DNA from: Avena insularis
Taxonomy: Eukaryota > Streptophyta > Magnoliopsida > Poales > Poaceae
Direction of reading: 5' to 3'
Assembly (NCBI GenBank): GCA_023614405.1
Contig: CM042697.1
Location: forward strand, 187,797,189-187,861,188
Length of the DNA stretch: 64,000 nucleotides
A model generated the notes under the pieces. The model worked only from the letters and a program-made list of their open reading frames with translations, was not told where the DNA came from and did no database searches. A program made the translations under genes and the position numbers. The first letter of the stretch is position 1. Each line of letters begins with the position of its first letter. Shown one piece after another: positions 22,088-33,502 of the stretch.

Positions 22088-25000
22088 ATGGAGGCCCCTA
22101 CCATCAATTTTAATGCGTTCCTAGAGAAAGAAAAGTTGAAAAACAATGGAAGCAACTTCGCGGATTGGTTCCGCAATTTTAGGATTGTCCTCACAGCTGG
22201 TAATTTGACGTATGTGCTGGATGCACCGCTGGGTGACCCGCTGCGGTGATCTGACGAAGTAAAGAATGTTTACCTCGCTCGGAAGACTCGATTACTCCCG
22301 ATTCGATGTGCTATCTTGTATGGTTTAGAATCGGAGCTTCAGAAAAGGTTTGAGAATTCAGACCCACATGATATTGTCCGTGATCTCAAATTGATCTTTG
22401 AGACTCACGCGGAAATTGAGAGCTATGAGGCTTCTGAAAAGTTCTTTAACTGCAAGATGGAAGAGGGCAGCTCCGTTAGTGAGCATGTGCTTAAGATGTC
22501 TAGGCACGCAAACAAACTTCAAAGCTTGGGTATAGTGATTCCTAATGCTTTGGGGATTTACCGTGTCCTCCAATCACTACCACCAAGTTACAAGAACTTT
22601 GTGATGAACTACAATATGCAAAACATGAACAAGCGTTGCGGAACTTTGCTATGTTGAAATCTGCGAAGTGGAGATAAAGAAAGAGCACCAATTCTTCATG
22701 GTCAAAAAGACCACCAAATACTAGAAAGGCAAGTCTAAGCAAAGGGACACTTCAAGAAGGGTGGTAAGAAAGTTACCATGACGAAGAAGACCGTGGATGG
22801 ACCTAAGCACGATCTTGAGTGCTTTTCGCAAGGGAGAAGGTCATCGAAGCGGAATTGCCCAAAGTACTTGGCAGATTTGAAGAACGGCAACATCAAGAAG
22901 AAAGGTATATCCGATATACATGTTATTGATGTGTATCTCACTAGTACTCGTAGTAGTGCACAGGTATTTGATCTTGGTTAGGTTGCTCATATTTGTAACT
23001 CGAAGCAGTCTTTGCAGAATAAACGGAAGCTAGCGAAGAACGAGGTGACGATGCGCATGGGAAACGGATCAAAGGTTGATGTGATGGCGGTCGGCACGCT
23101 ACCCCTTCATCTACCATCGGGATTAGTTTTATACTTAAATAATTGTTATTTGGTGCCTGCGTTAAGCATGAACATTATATCAGGATCTTGTTTATTGCGA
23201 GACGGTTACTTGTTTAAGTCCGAGAATAATGGTTGTTCGATTTATATGAGTAATATATTTTATGCACATGCACCTTTGATAGATGGTCTATTCTTATTGA
23301 ATCTCGATAGTGGAAATACACATATTAATAATATTGAGGCTAAACGTTTGAAATCGAGCGATAACTCAACCTATATGTGGCACTATCGTCTTGGTCACAT
23401 TGGAGTGAAGCGTATGAAGAAACTCCATTCCGATGGACTTCTTGAATCACTTGATTTCGAATAACTTGAAAGATGTGAAGCATGTCTAATGGGTAAAATG
23501 ACTAAGACTCCATTTTCTGGTATGATGGAGCGAGCTACAGACTTATTGTAAATCATACATACCGATGTGTGTGGTCCAATGAGTGTAGCATCACGCGGTG
23601 GTTATCGTTATGTTCTTACCTTCACGGATGACTTGAGTAGATACGGGTATATCTATTTCATGAAACATAAGTCCGAAACTTTCGAGAAGTTTAAGGAATT
23701 TCAAAGTGAGGTTGAGAATCAACGTAACAAGAAGATTAAATTTCTACGTTCTGATCGTGGAGGTAAATATCTAAGTTACGAGTTTGGCGAGCATTTGAAG
23801 AAATGCGGAATACTTTCACAATTGACACATGGGAACACCACAACAGTAATGGTGTGTCCGAACATCGTAATCGAACTCTCTTAGATATGGTTCGTTCTAT
23901 GATGTCACTTACAGATTTACCGCTATCATTTTGGGGTTATGCATTAGAAACAGCCGCATTCACTTTAAATAGGGCACCATCTAAATCCGTTGAAACGACA
24001 CCGTATGAATTATGGTTTGGGAAGAAACCTAGATTGTCGTTCCTTAAAGTTTGGTGATGCGAAGCCTATGTAAAGAAGTTACAGCCGGACAAGCTTGAAC
24101 CCAAAGCGGAAAAATGCGTCTTCATAGGATACCCGAAGGAAACTATTGGGTACACCTTCTATCATAGATCCGAGGGCAAAATCTTTGTTGCCAAGAATGG
24201 ATCCTTTCTAGAGAAGGAATTTCTCTCAAAAGAAGTGACCGGAAGGAAAGTAGAACTCGACGAGGTTGTCGAACCTTCTCTCGAAATTGCGAGTAGTGCA
24301 ACACCGGAAGAAGTTCCTGTGGTGCCTGCACCAATAAGAGAGGAAGCTAATGATGATGATCATGAAACTTCGATTGTAGTTGCTACAGAGCCTCGCAGGT
24401 CAACGAGAACTCGTACCACTCCAGATTGGTATGATCCCGTTATGAGTGTCATGTTGGTGGACAACACCGATGACCCTGCGACATATGAGGAAGCGATGAT
24501 GAGCCTAGATTCCAATAAATGGCAAGAAGCCATGAAATCCGAGATTGGATCCATGTACGAAAACCAAGTATGGACTTTGGTGGACTTACCGGATGGCCGG
24601 AAGGCTATCGAGAACAAATGGATTTTCAAGAAGAAAGCAGTCTTGATGGTAATGTTACTGTCTATAAAGCTCGACTTGTCGCAAAAGGGTTTCGACAAAT
24701 TCAAGGAGTTGACTACGATGAGACTTTCTCACCAGTAGCGAAGCTAAAGTCTGTGAGGATTATGTTAGCAATCACTACATATTATGATTATGAGATATGG
24801 CAGATGGATGTCAAAACAACATTCCTCAATGGAGACATTGATGAAGAGTTGTATATGATGCAACCCAAAGGTTTTGTCGATCCTAAAGATGCTAACAAGG
24901 TATGCAAACTTCAATGGTCCATCTATGGATTGAAGCAAGCATCCCGGAGTTGGAATCAACGTTTTGATAAGGTGATCAAAAGTTTTGGTTTTATACAAAC

Positions 25001-25976
25001 TTATGGAGAAGCTTGTATTTACAAGAAAGTGAGTGGGAGCTCTGTAGCATTCTTAATACTATATGTAGATGACATATTGTTGATTGTGAATGATGTAGAC
25101 CTTCTTAATAGTGTCAAGGAATATTTTAATAATAGTTTTTCAATGAAGGATCTTGGCGAAGCAGCTTACATATTAGGCATAAAGATTTATAGAGATAGAT
25201 CGAGACGCCAAATATCATTGTCACAAAGTACATATTTGGACAAAGTTCTAAAGAGGTTTGGAATGGAAGATAGCAAAAAAGGGTTCTTGCCCATGTTGCC
25301 CAATACGACCTTGAGTAAAACTCAAAGTCCGACATCGGCAGAAGATAGAGAAAGGATGAGTAAGACTCCCTATGCCTCAGCCATAGGATCTCTAATGTAT
25401 GCCATGCTATGTACAAGAACCGACATTGCATATGCTGTTAGTTTAACTAGCAGATATCAAAGTGATCCAGGAGTGGATCATTGGACAGCGGTCAAAAACA
25501 TCCTTAAGTACTTGAGAAGAACTAAGGATATGGTTCTTTCTTATGGAGGTGATGAACAACTCGTTGTTAATGGTTACACCGATGCTAGTTGGAACACCGA
25601 TCCGGATGATTCTAAATCACAATCTGGATACGTATTTACTTTGAATGGTGCAGCAGTTAGCTGGAGGAGTGCAAAGCAAAGCGTTGTGGCGAGATCTTCA
25701 ACTGAATCGGAATACATGGCTGCTTCGGAGGCTTCACAAGAAGCGATATGGATGAAAGAGTTCATTACAGAGCTGGGTGTGGTTCCTAGTGCGCTGGACC
25801 CAATGTTTATCTACTGTGATAACATGGGCGCCATAGCGAATGCGCAAGAACCAATGTCACACAAGAAGCTGAAGCACATCAAGCTACGTTTTCACGCTAT
25901 CCGAGAACATGTCCAAGATGGGGATATAAAGATTTGCAAAGTACACACAGATCTGAATGGCGGATCCGTTGACTAA
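22088..25976 (+). pseudogene. copia B gag-pol, multiply broken
   Basis: Gag starts at ATG 22088 (MEAPTINFNAFLEKEKL) and is stopped by TGA near 22248; it continues at 22316-22657 with frame changes. The zinc knuckle near 22818-22860 reads CFSQGRRSSKRNC and has lost two of four ligands. The protease motif near 22975 reads VFDLG instead of DTG and is followed by TAG. The integrase zinc region keeps HYRLGH and CEAC. The catalytic core (23567-24057) keeps RSDRGG and SEHRNRTLL in shifted frames. A 485-codon open frame (24519-25976) carries most of RT, with QMDVKTTFLNG and LILYVDDILLI, and RNase H, with GYTDASW, SSTESEYMA and YCDNMGA. The 3' half has decayed far less than gag. Confidence 0.9.
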
Positions 25977-26077
25977 ACCTCTCCCGAGGGCAAAACATGA
26001 CCAGCACCAAACTGCCATGGGTGTTCGGTATATTACCATGTAATCTAGATTAGATGACTCTAGGGCAAGTGGGAGTC

Positions 26078-27973
26078 TGTTGGAGATATGCCCTAGAGGC
26101 AATAATAAATATAGTTATTATTATATCTTTGTGTTTATGATAAATGTTTACATTCATGCTATAATAGTATTAACAAGGAAACATTTATACTTGTGTGATT
26201 TGTAAACTTAAATTGAAGTCCCTAGTAAAAGCCTCTATATAATACTAGCTTGTTGGTTAATAAATGATTGTTGTTTCCCTATAATGAACATTGAGATGTT
26301 ATTAACAACAAGATCATATCGTTAGGAGAATGATATGGTGGACATACTCCTATAGATAAGCGTAGCATAAAGATCAAGTCATTTTAATAGTTCAATTGCT
26401 ATATGCTTTCTGATACATAGTAACCTAATTCCTTCGACCATGAGATCATGCATATCACCTTCACCGGAAGGATGCTTTGATGACATCAAACACCACACCG
26501 TAACTGGGTGGCTATAAAGGTGGCATTGAGTGTTCGGAAAGTATTGGTTGAGACACATGGATCAAGAGTGGGATTTGTCCATCCATATGACGGATAGATA
26601 TACTCTGGGCCCAATCGGTGAAATGTCATCCAATTAGCTTGCAATCATGTGACTGGCTCACAAGGGATCACATATCAAGGAGCGAGAAAAGAGTACTTAT
26701 CGATGTGAGGTTGAACTAGGTCTACAGAGATAGCGACGATCATAAACTCGGATAAGTAAACTATCGAGAGACAACGGGAAATTGTTATCGTAGGTAAGTG
26801 GTTCATTAGATCGAAAAGTAATAGTAGAAATATGTGGAGCCATATGAATTTCCAGATTCCTCTATTGGTTATTGTTCGGAGAAGTGTCTCGATCATGTCC
26901 GCATAATTCACGAACCGTGGAGACACTTAAGGATTCAACGTTGTTTGAGTAGTTATGGAATGATGAGAAAGAGACCGAATGTTGTTGAGTCTCGGATGGG
27001 ATCCGGGATATCACGAGGAGATCCGAATGGTCAGAATAAGATTCATATAAGGAAAGTCCTGTTTGAGTTGGGGAATGGTTCCGTGTTTTATCGGGAATGT
27101 TCTAGAAGGTTCGGAATGTCCCAAGACTCGGAGGAAGGGTACATGAATGTGTTATATCAAGTTGATATGATTGCATCATGTACTAGGTGTCATCGCTGAA
27201 CAAAATAAAGGGTTTAATCAAATCCTAGTTTGAAAAAGTCAAACGACAATTTGAAAGTTAAACGGCTATTTTTGGGAAGTGGAGAGGGAGGTGGAAACCG
27301 AGTTGGGGAGGAGTTCCTCCCCTCCACCGCCGGCCCACCTCCAAGCCGAGTTGGGGAGGGACTCCCCTCCCCTTGGCCGGCCCCTCCACCTATAAAAGGA
27401 GGGGTAGGGATCCCCTCCTAGATACCCAACACCTCCACCTCTAAACCCTAGCCGCCGACGCCGCCACCTCCACTGCCGCCGCCGCCCTAGGGCAAACCGC
27501 CGCCGCCTAGCTAACCCTAGCCGCCGGCTTGCCCCTCCCCTCAGCGTGTCTAAACCCTAGATCGTCGAGGGCTCTCTCTCATAGTCCACCATACTCGCTC
27601 TGGCTTAAGGCGAAGCCCTGCGAGATCTCTCCTCTACTTCCGGTACCACGCCGTTGTGCTGCCGGAATCGCGAGGAGAGTGCTACAACCTCATTTTCTTT
27701 GGAACAAGGGAGAGGAAGGTCTTCGTCGATCACCGAGCGTGTGACCGATTGTGGGAGCGCTCTTGGAAAGCAGCCGGAAGGATCGTCTACGCGATCTTGA
27801 GATCGGGAAGAGTACGACTACATCACCCACGAGAATCCGCTCTCGTTAAACACTTTGGAATCTTCGAGGGTGAGTTATTCCATCGACTCGTTGCTACAAT
27901 CTAGTAGATAGATCTTGCCTTGTTTGTTTGTATGTGATAGAAAATTTTGTTTTCCATGCTACGAAACCCTACA
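26078..27973 (+). repeat. copia B 3' LTR
   Basis: 1896 bp. It has a 20-30-bp expansion in the CCGCCGCC-rich leader near 27480-27530 relative to the 5' LTR, and scattered substitutions. Confidence 0.92.
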
Positions 27974-28018
27974 AATAACACGCAATTTTTATTTCGGCAT
28001 ATTTTTCGGGGCATTACA
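27974..28018 (-). repeat. X 3' LTR, proximal 45 bp
   Basis: This continues the LTR after copia B. On the minus strand it begins TGTAATGCCCCG, matching the X 5' LTR start at 32341. Confidence 0.85.
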
Positions 28019-28804
28019 ACTCGACACCACTAACAAGGATCGCGTCTCGAGATCCAAACAAAGGCACCTGGAGGGAGAGAGGTTTGATGATTGGATCTTC
28101 TTGCGTCAGGTTAATGGTCGCGACACCACTAACAAGAATTCTTGCTCCATCTTGAAATCGTCGAAACCAGCAACAAGGGGTGTTGCTTGCGTTCTTCGGC
28201 AGAACACTTCGGAGAGGCAAAGTCGAAAGTAGAGGTATCAAAGATAAGGCCACCTTTAAATTCCGTGGAAGGAGTAAAATTGCATGGTTCCACCAATAAA
28301 TGTACAAGGGCGAATGATAAGATTAGTGGTATGGTCGCGACTCCATCCCGCACTCTAAGCATTACTCTCTACATGAATAAGAGGATCATGCAACAAAACT
28401 CTTGAAATTTAGACTGGCGGTCTTGACAAGGAGTATCCACAAAGATTCGGAAAGATGACGATGTCACAGAAGTTGTAGGACACCGGGAAACATTTGAAGA
28501 GGGATCAAGTGGAATGAAATCCAGATGTAGATCCACCGTTTTAAATGGAGGAAAAGCGGAACCCTAAAGGTACGACGGAAGATCAAACCACGAGTATCCT
28601 AGACTTGAACAAGGTAAGCGAGAAGATTAAAACACGCAAAGATAAGAAGAGAAAGAATGGAGGTAAGGAGTAAAATCAGAGCAATTCAGATCTATCCAAC
28701 GCATTTGATAGCAAAATAGTTTTGACACTAGACGTCGTCCGTTGGAAAGTTTATCCTACAGGCTGGACCAGTGGGGTATCGTAAACCTTTGCTCTGATAC
28801 CACT
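28019..28804 (-). other. X internal region (786 bp, non-coding)
   Basis: On the minus strand it begins with the PBS (28802-28791), continues GATACCCCACTGGTCCAGCC, which is conserved in element Y at 60395-60414, and ends in TTAGTGGTGTCG next to the 3' LTR. The phrase TTAGTGGTGTCG also occurs internally near 28120. Open frames are short and resemble no gag or pol domain. Confidence 0.75.
28791..28802 (-). promoter_or_regulatory. X primer-binding site
   Basis: GCTCTGATACCA on the plus strand is TGGTATCAGAGC on the minus strand, two bases from the LTR end. It fixes the orientation of X. Confidence 0.85.
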
Positions 28805-31800
28805 TGCAACGCCCCCGAATCGGGTCTATGCAGATCTTAGCATTTCCCGCCAAAACCCGCATAGAAGCGATTCAAAGACGCCCACCAGACACTTTCGTGT
28901 GGATGGGATTTGATTACAAGTAGTTACATCATAGTAGTTTACAACAGAGTCCACAAGAACTTATATATACAACAACGACTCAACGACTCAAGAATACAAA
29001 TGATACAATTCAAAAATAAAGCGAGCATAATATCCGAGTACGGACAAGATCCAAATGGGACTAAGAGCCCTGAATAATAACCAAGCGGTGTCCAACCCTG
29101 CCCAGGCCAAGCCGGAAGGGTAACCTTGCTAATGTTGTCAATCACATACCTGTCAAGCCAAAAGGGTGCCGACAAAGGGAAAGTAAAATAGAAAGAGAGC
29201 GGTCAGTACTAAGGCAGTACACGACGAGACTAGAATTCGGCGGTCCTCGCCTAGATAGGTATGGTGGGCTCAGCGGCAGCAAAGCTTGCACTATCTAACT
29301 TCTAGAGACACGCTACAACTTCGACTATTAGAGCGAGATAAGAGCGCTTTACGATAACTATAATATAACACCAAACATAACCCATCCGAAGATTTCCCCC
29401 TCGAAGACCAGTCGAGGAAGTCCCCTTGCAGAACACACACGATGGCAATTTTAGTTAAGCAGGTGTTTAGTTGATAAGGCTAATTACTAGTCATTTTATT
29501 AGAGGCAAAACATTAATGGCGTTGTCTATGATCATGACACTATACTCCTGAGGCGTCCATAACTGTGGACACACGACTTCTCGAAAATATTTACCCTGCA
29601 GGGGTGCACTACTGTACCCAAACACATGCTCAACCCTTCAGGCAACATATCACGCGTGCCTTCCGAATCTCACAACAAGAATTGTCGCATAACTACGCGC
29701 ATATCCAGAGGCATCACCTACTGTGTTGATCCAACCAAGAGGTATGACGATTCTCGAGGAAGGCACATCGTTTGAGTCTACGGCCGGGAAATGATCGGAA
29801 GATAACTTGTAGACCTCCATCCCACCTCCGACACGATATCCCAATTTTATGCAATGCAAGCCATGACAGTCCACCAAAACATCAAGTCCAAAGACATATC
29901 AACTCACCCATGTCCGAGGACATATTATGCGTATGCACCAAATGGAAAACCAATTTTGTAACCCTCTGGATATACGAATAGCACCGGTAGTTGAGGGGAG
30001 ATCCCAGAGGCCCCCACGTTTGGTTAGCACGATCAACTCAGAACTGGTATCGTAGAACGAACGGGTCCTAGGTCGGCTCAAGCAGTTACCAAAGGTGGTC
30101 CCTGTCGGGGCCTTATCATTAGGTGAAACCATAACCATAACCAACATCACCAATTTAATTATCTTATCACCATCAATAACCAAGTATCATGTTCCACCTG
30201 TATGAGAGCAATACTAAGCATGCCTACGACTCGTAAGGGCAAGGCTAGCTAATCAAACAAGGCATTAGGGTAACCAAGGCAATATAGTGGAGCAGGTAAA
30301 TAAAGGAGCAGTACTATATCATCGACAATAAGGATAGCAATAGATCAAAGGAAGAAAGTAAAGACTATAAATGCAAAATAGGTAGAAGGGGGAGAATGCT
30401 CGCCTGTGAGACAAAGTTGGAAAATCGGAGGCTTGTCACGACTCGCATCAACTCGTTGTCCTAATCGGTGAAGAAGCAAATCACTAGAAAGAAACACCGG
30501 ATGCAATATTTAATACTAGGGCGGAAGATCGGACATGTTTATGATATGATGCATGGCATGGTAATATGCAGCCCCACTTAGCAATATTAAGCGGAATCGG
30601 GATCCCGGCATTTATTATTAGGTTCAACTTATTTAACTACCCCGCATATTAAATGTTGAGTTAACAAGGCATAACATGGCATCGGTTCGCTATACAATAT
30701 TAAATGGAACCAGGACAAGACAAATATCACTCCCATATATTCCATATTTATTTAGTAGATGAATCATCGTATAACCCCAAGCAATACTATATGTATGCAA
30801 GCATGGATAATTTAATATGCACAAGTTATATTATATTTATCAAAATAGGGTATCGGAAAGGGGTCACACATGGACTTCGGCGATCTTGATGTTCTGAGGG
30901 GTTCGGGTTCGATCTCACCGGGATCGGTCTTCGGATTCGGCCATCGGATCCGTGAGGGAGAACAAGGCTTTTCAGGAAGGAGACCTTGGCGTGTCGAGTG
31001 TTCGGTCTTGCATCTTCGATGGCGATGAGAACCTTCACATAGTCGCGTGGTCTTCGGACAGCATCACACCGATTCTTCGGATTCTCGGACGAGGTTGAAT
31101 TAGCCGATGTAGGTACACAAGCAGTACCTTCGACCAACACACATCGTTACACCACATGCCTAGCAGAGAACCAACATGATGTTGATGTACGGGGCAGGGA
31201 CACGTACTAGCAGAGGTGCTGCACGGTCAAGGTCAGCGCACCGGAACAGAGGGCGGTCAGACGCGGCGGCGGCGGAGCCTGACAGAGACCTGGGCGGCTC
31301 GGGCGGCACAGGTGGCAGGGCAGAGGTGCTTGGGTCCTGGCCGGCTGCAGGGCAGCGCCGGCGCAGGGTACAGAGGAGGCAGGGCGACGAGGTAGACGAC
31401 GTCGCAAGCTCGACGCGGGGAGCAGCGGCAGTGATAGGGGAAGCAAACGGCAGCTGGAGAGAGGGAAGAGGGAGGTGGCGCAGGAATGGGATGGGGCGGA
31501 AGAGGCGGCCATGGGAGCGGTCAGATGCGCGGGCGACGCTAGAGGCCAAGGCGAGGAAGAGCAGTCGAGGTGGATCGATGCTCGCAAGCGGCATCGGGGA
31601 GGAGCGCCGAGTGACGAGGGGTGACGGAGTCGAGCTCCAACTGATGGTGGCCATGGCGTGCTTGGGGATGGGGTCCTGCAGCCAGCTGAGGGTCGAGGCC
31701 GATGGCCCTGCAGGGAGGCGTGAAGAGGGGCCTACCGGGTCGCGGACGAGCAGCCGGTGAGGGTGAACCTGCAGGGAGAGGCGGCAACCGGTGGCGTAGG

Positions 31801-32341
31801 ACCGAGGTCGTATGGGGCGGTGGCGCTATCTGCGTGTAGATGGTGGGGATCGAAGGGATCTCGTGCATGGTGGGGGATTGTACGCGTTTTTGCTTGTGTG
31901 TCCAATGCGTGCGTGCGTGAGGTTCAGTGCGTGGTGTGCGTTGTGTGTCCAGGGAGCTGCGCGCGGGTGTGTCTTGTGGCGATGTGTTTGTGTGTGTTGG
32001 GTCTGGCGGCGGCGGGGTGTGTGGTTTAGAGCTAGGGTTTGGTTTAGACTAGGGTCGTAGGTGGCTAGCTGGGACGTTTGGCCTGGCTGGCTGCCTCCCC
32101 CTAAAAATATTTTATTTATTTATTTTAGTTTTAAATAGGCTTTTATAAATAGTTTTTAGACAAATAAAAGATTCAGAAAATACCAAGGTTTTGATTTGAA
32201 ATTAAAGGAGGGACTAATTAGAAAGCAAAATAGGCTTTTGGTTAAAATATTTTAGAGCAAAAATATGCATGATGTCATGATGATGCAAAAATAGAAAATA
32301 ACACGCAATTTTTATTTTGGAATATTTTCCGGGGCATTACA
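28805..32341 (-). repeat. X 5' LTR (3537 bp)
   Basis: On the minus strand it starts TGTAATGCCCCGG and ends GCGTTGCA. It contains a GC island at about 31160-32060, 0.3 to 1.2 kb from its start, flanked by AT-rich blocks. An extra segment at about 31200-31290 is absent from the other LTR. The minus-strand frames over the island are low-complexity and are not called as genes. Confidence 0.85.
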
Positions 32342-33502
32342 CATGGACTCACTGCTTGGATGATTATCCAGACTTTTTATGCAGGTTTGAACTTCTCCTC
32401 AAGAAATCTGTTGGATTCCGCTGCTGGAGGTACCTTCATGGGCCTCACTTTGGGTGCTGCAACAAGGCTCCTTGATAATGTGATGGTTAACTACTCTGAA
32501 TGACATGTTGAGAGAGCTCCACATGGTAAGAAGGTAAATTCTGTTGAGGAAACTTCCTCTTTGAGTGAAAAGATTAATGTTATTATGGCTATGCTTGTTA
32601 ATGGGAAAGCTCCTCTAGATCCTAATAGTGTTCCGTTAGCCTCCTTGGTTGCTCAAGAAGATAAAGTTGATGTGAACTTCATTAGAAACAACAATTTCAA
32701 CAACAATGCTTATAGGAGTAATTTTGGTGGTAACAATTATAGACCTTATCCTCCTAATAATGGCAATTCCTATGGAAACTCTTACAATAATTCTAGAAGT
32801 GCCCCTTCTAAACTTGAGGTCATTCTCAAAGACTTTATTAGTAAACAAACCACTTTCAATAAGGCTATAGAGGAAAAGCTTTTAAATGTTGAGAAAATAT
32901 ATCCTCTTTTTGGAAGCTCAAACTTCTTTGGTTAATAAAATGGCTGCTAACCCTGAAACTATGGAAAGTACCTTTGCTGCCACTCGTGCCATACAAGTTA
33001 CTATTGATAAAAATGTTAGGCTGTTAGCTCAACTTCATGCTAGGTGGGAAAGGAAAGCTGAAATTGATAAAAACAATAGTGTGTGCACCATCACCACTAA
33101 ACCACAAGTAGTCCCTGTTCCTCCTCCTACTATGCCTAAGCCTATTGAGCCTACTACTAGTGATGCTAAGTTTGATTTTGATATTGATGGTTGCAATATT
33201 TCTGAAGTGATTATGTTCCTACAAAAGCTTGCTAGAAGTCCTGATGATAGTGATATGCATGTTGCTTTCACCAAACACATTACAGATGCTCTTGTGAAAA
33301 TTAATGAAGAGAAGCTAAAACACAAAGCATCTATTCCTAGAAAAGTAGAAGATAGTTAGGAACCCATTATTAATATACAAGTGAATGACTCTGATCTCAA
33401 AGCTTCATGTGATCTTGGTTCTAGTGTCTCTATTATGCCTAGGAAGATTTATGAAATGCTTGATTTGCCACCATTGGAAGATTGTTATTTGGATGTCCCA
33501 CT
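32342..33502 (+). pseudogene. H gag-protease, unit A, 5' and middle part
   Basis: The Athila-type gag starts mid-domain at GLTAWMIIQTFYAGLNFSSR because the X-associated deletion removed the first 500 bases. It continues with the FMGLTLGAATRLLDNVM block and an Asn-rich linker (NNNFNNNAYRSNFGG). Lesions are TGA at about 32501-32503 (Trp in unit B), a one-base loss in an A-run near 32897 that unit B lacks, and TAG at 33357-33359 (Trp in unit B). The retropepsin-like segment ASCDLGSSVSIMP follows. The reading is cut by Z at 33502/33503. Confidence 0.88.

Larger units (their letters stand above)
19034..27973 (+). mobile_element. copia B: full-length Ty1/copia element with decayed genes
   Basis: The element is 8.94 kb with LTRs of 1872 and 1896 bp. 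Each LTR starts TGTTGGAGATATGCCCTAG and ends CGAAACCCTACA. The PBS TGGTATCAGAGC is at 20907-20918 and a purine tract AAGTGGGAGTC precedes the 3' LTR. The LTR start resembles those of the Angela, BARE and WIS group of Triticeae copia elements, but the gag differs enough in memory that I give no family name. In the first 295 bp the LTRs differ by six substitutions and one indel, about 2 percent. No target duplication is visible: left flank TAGAA, right flank AATAA. Joining the flanks recreates the uninterrupted X LTR exactly as at 32291-32306. Confidence 0.93.
16882..32341 (-). mobile_element. X: non-autonomous large-LTR element, minus strand, truncated
   Basis: Read on the minus strand, the 5' LTR spans 32341 to 28805: it starts TGTAATGCCCCGG and ends GCGTTGCA. 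A two-base spacer and a PBS TGGTATCAGAGC (28802-28791) follow. The internal region is only 786 bp (28804-28019). The 3' LTR starts TGTAATGCCCC at 28018 and continues leftward to 16882, interrupted by copia B. Its last 1.25 kb, equivalent to 28805-30052, is deleted. I found no coding sequence for gag or pol. Large LTRs with a short non-coding interior define a LARD-like element that depends on another element's proteins. At the right border, CATGGACTCAC of H gag resumes directly after 32341. Confidence 0.85.
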
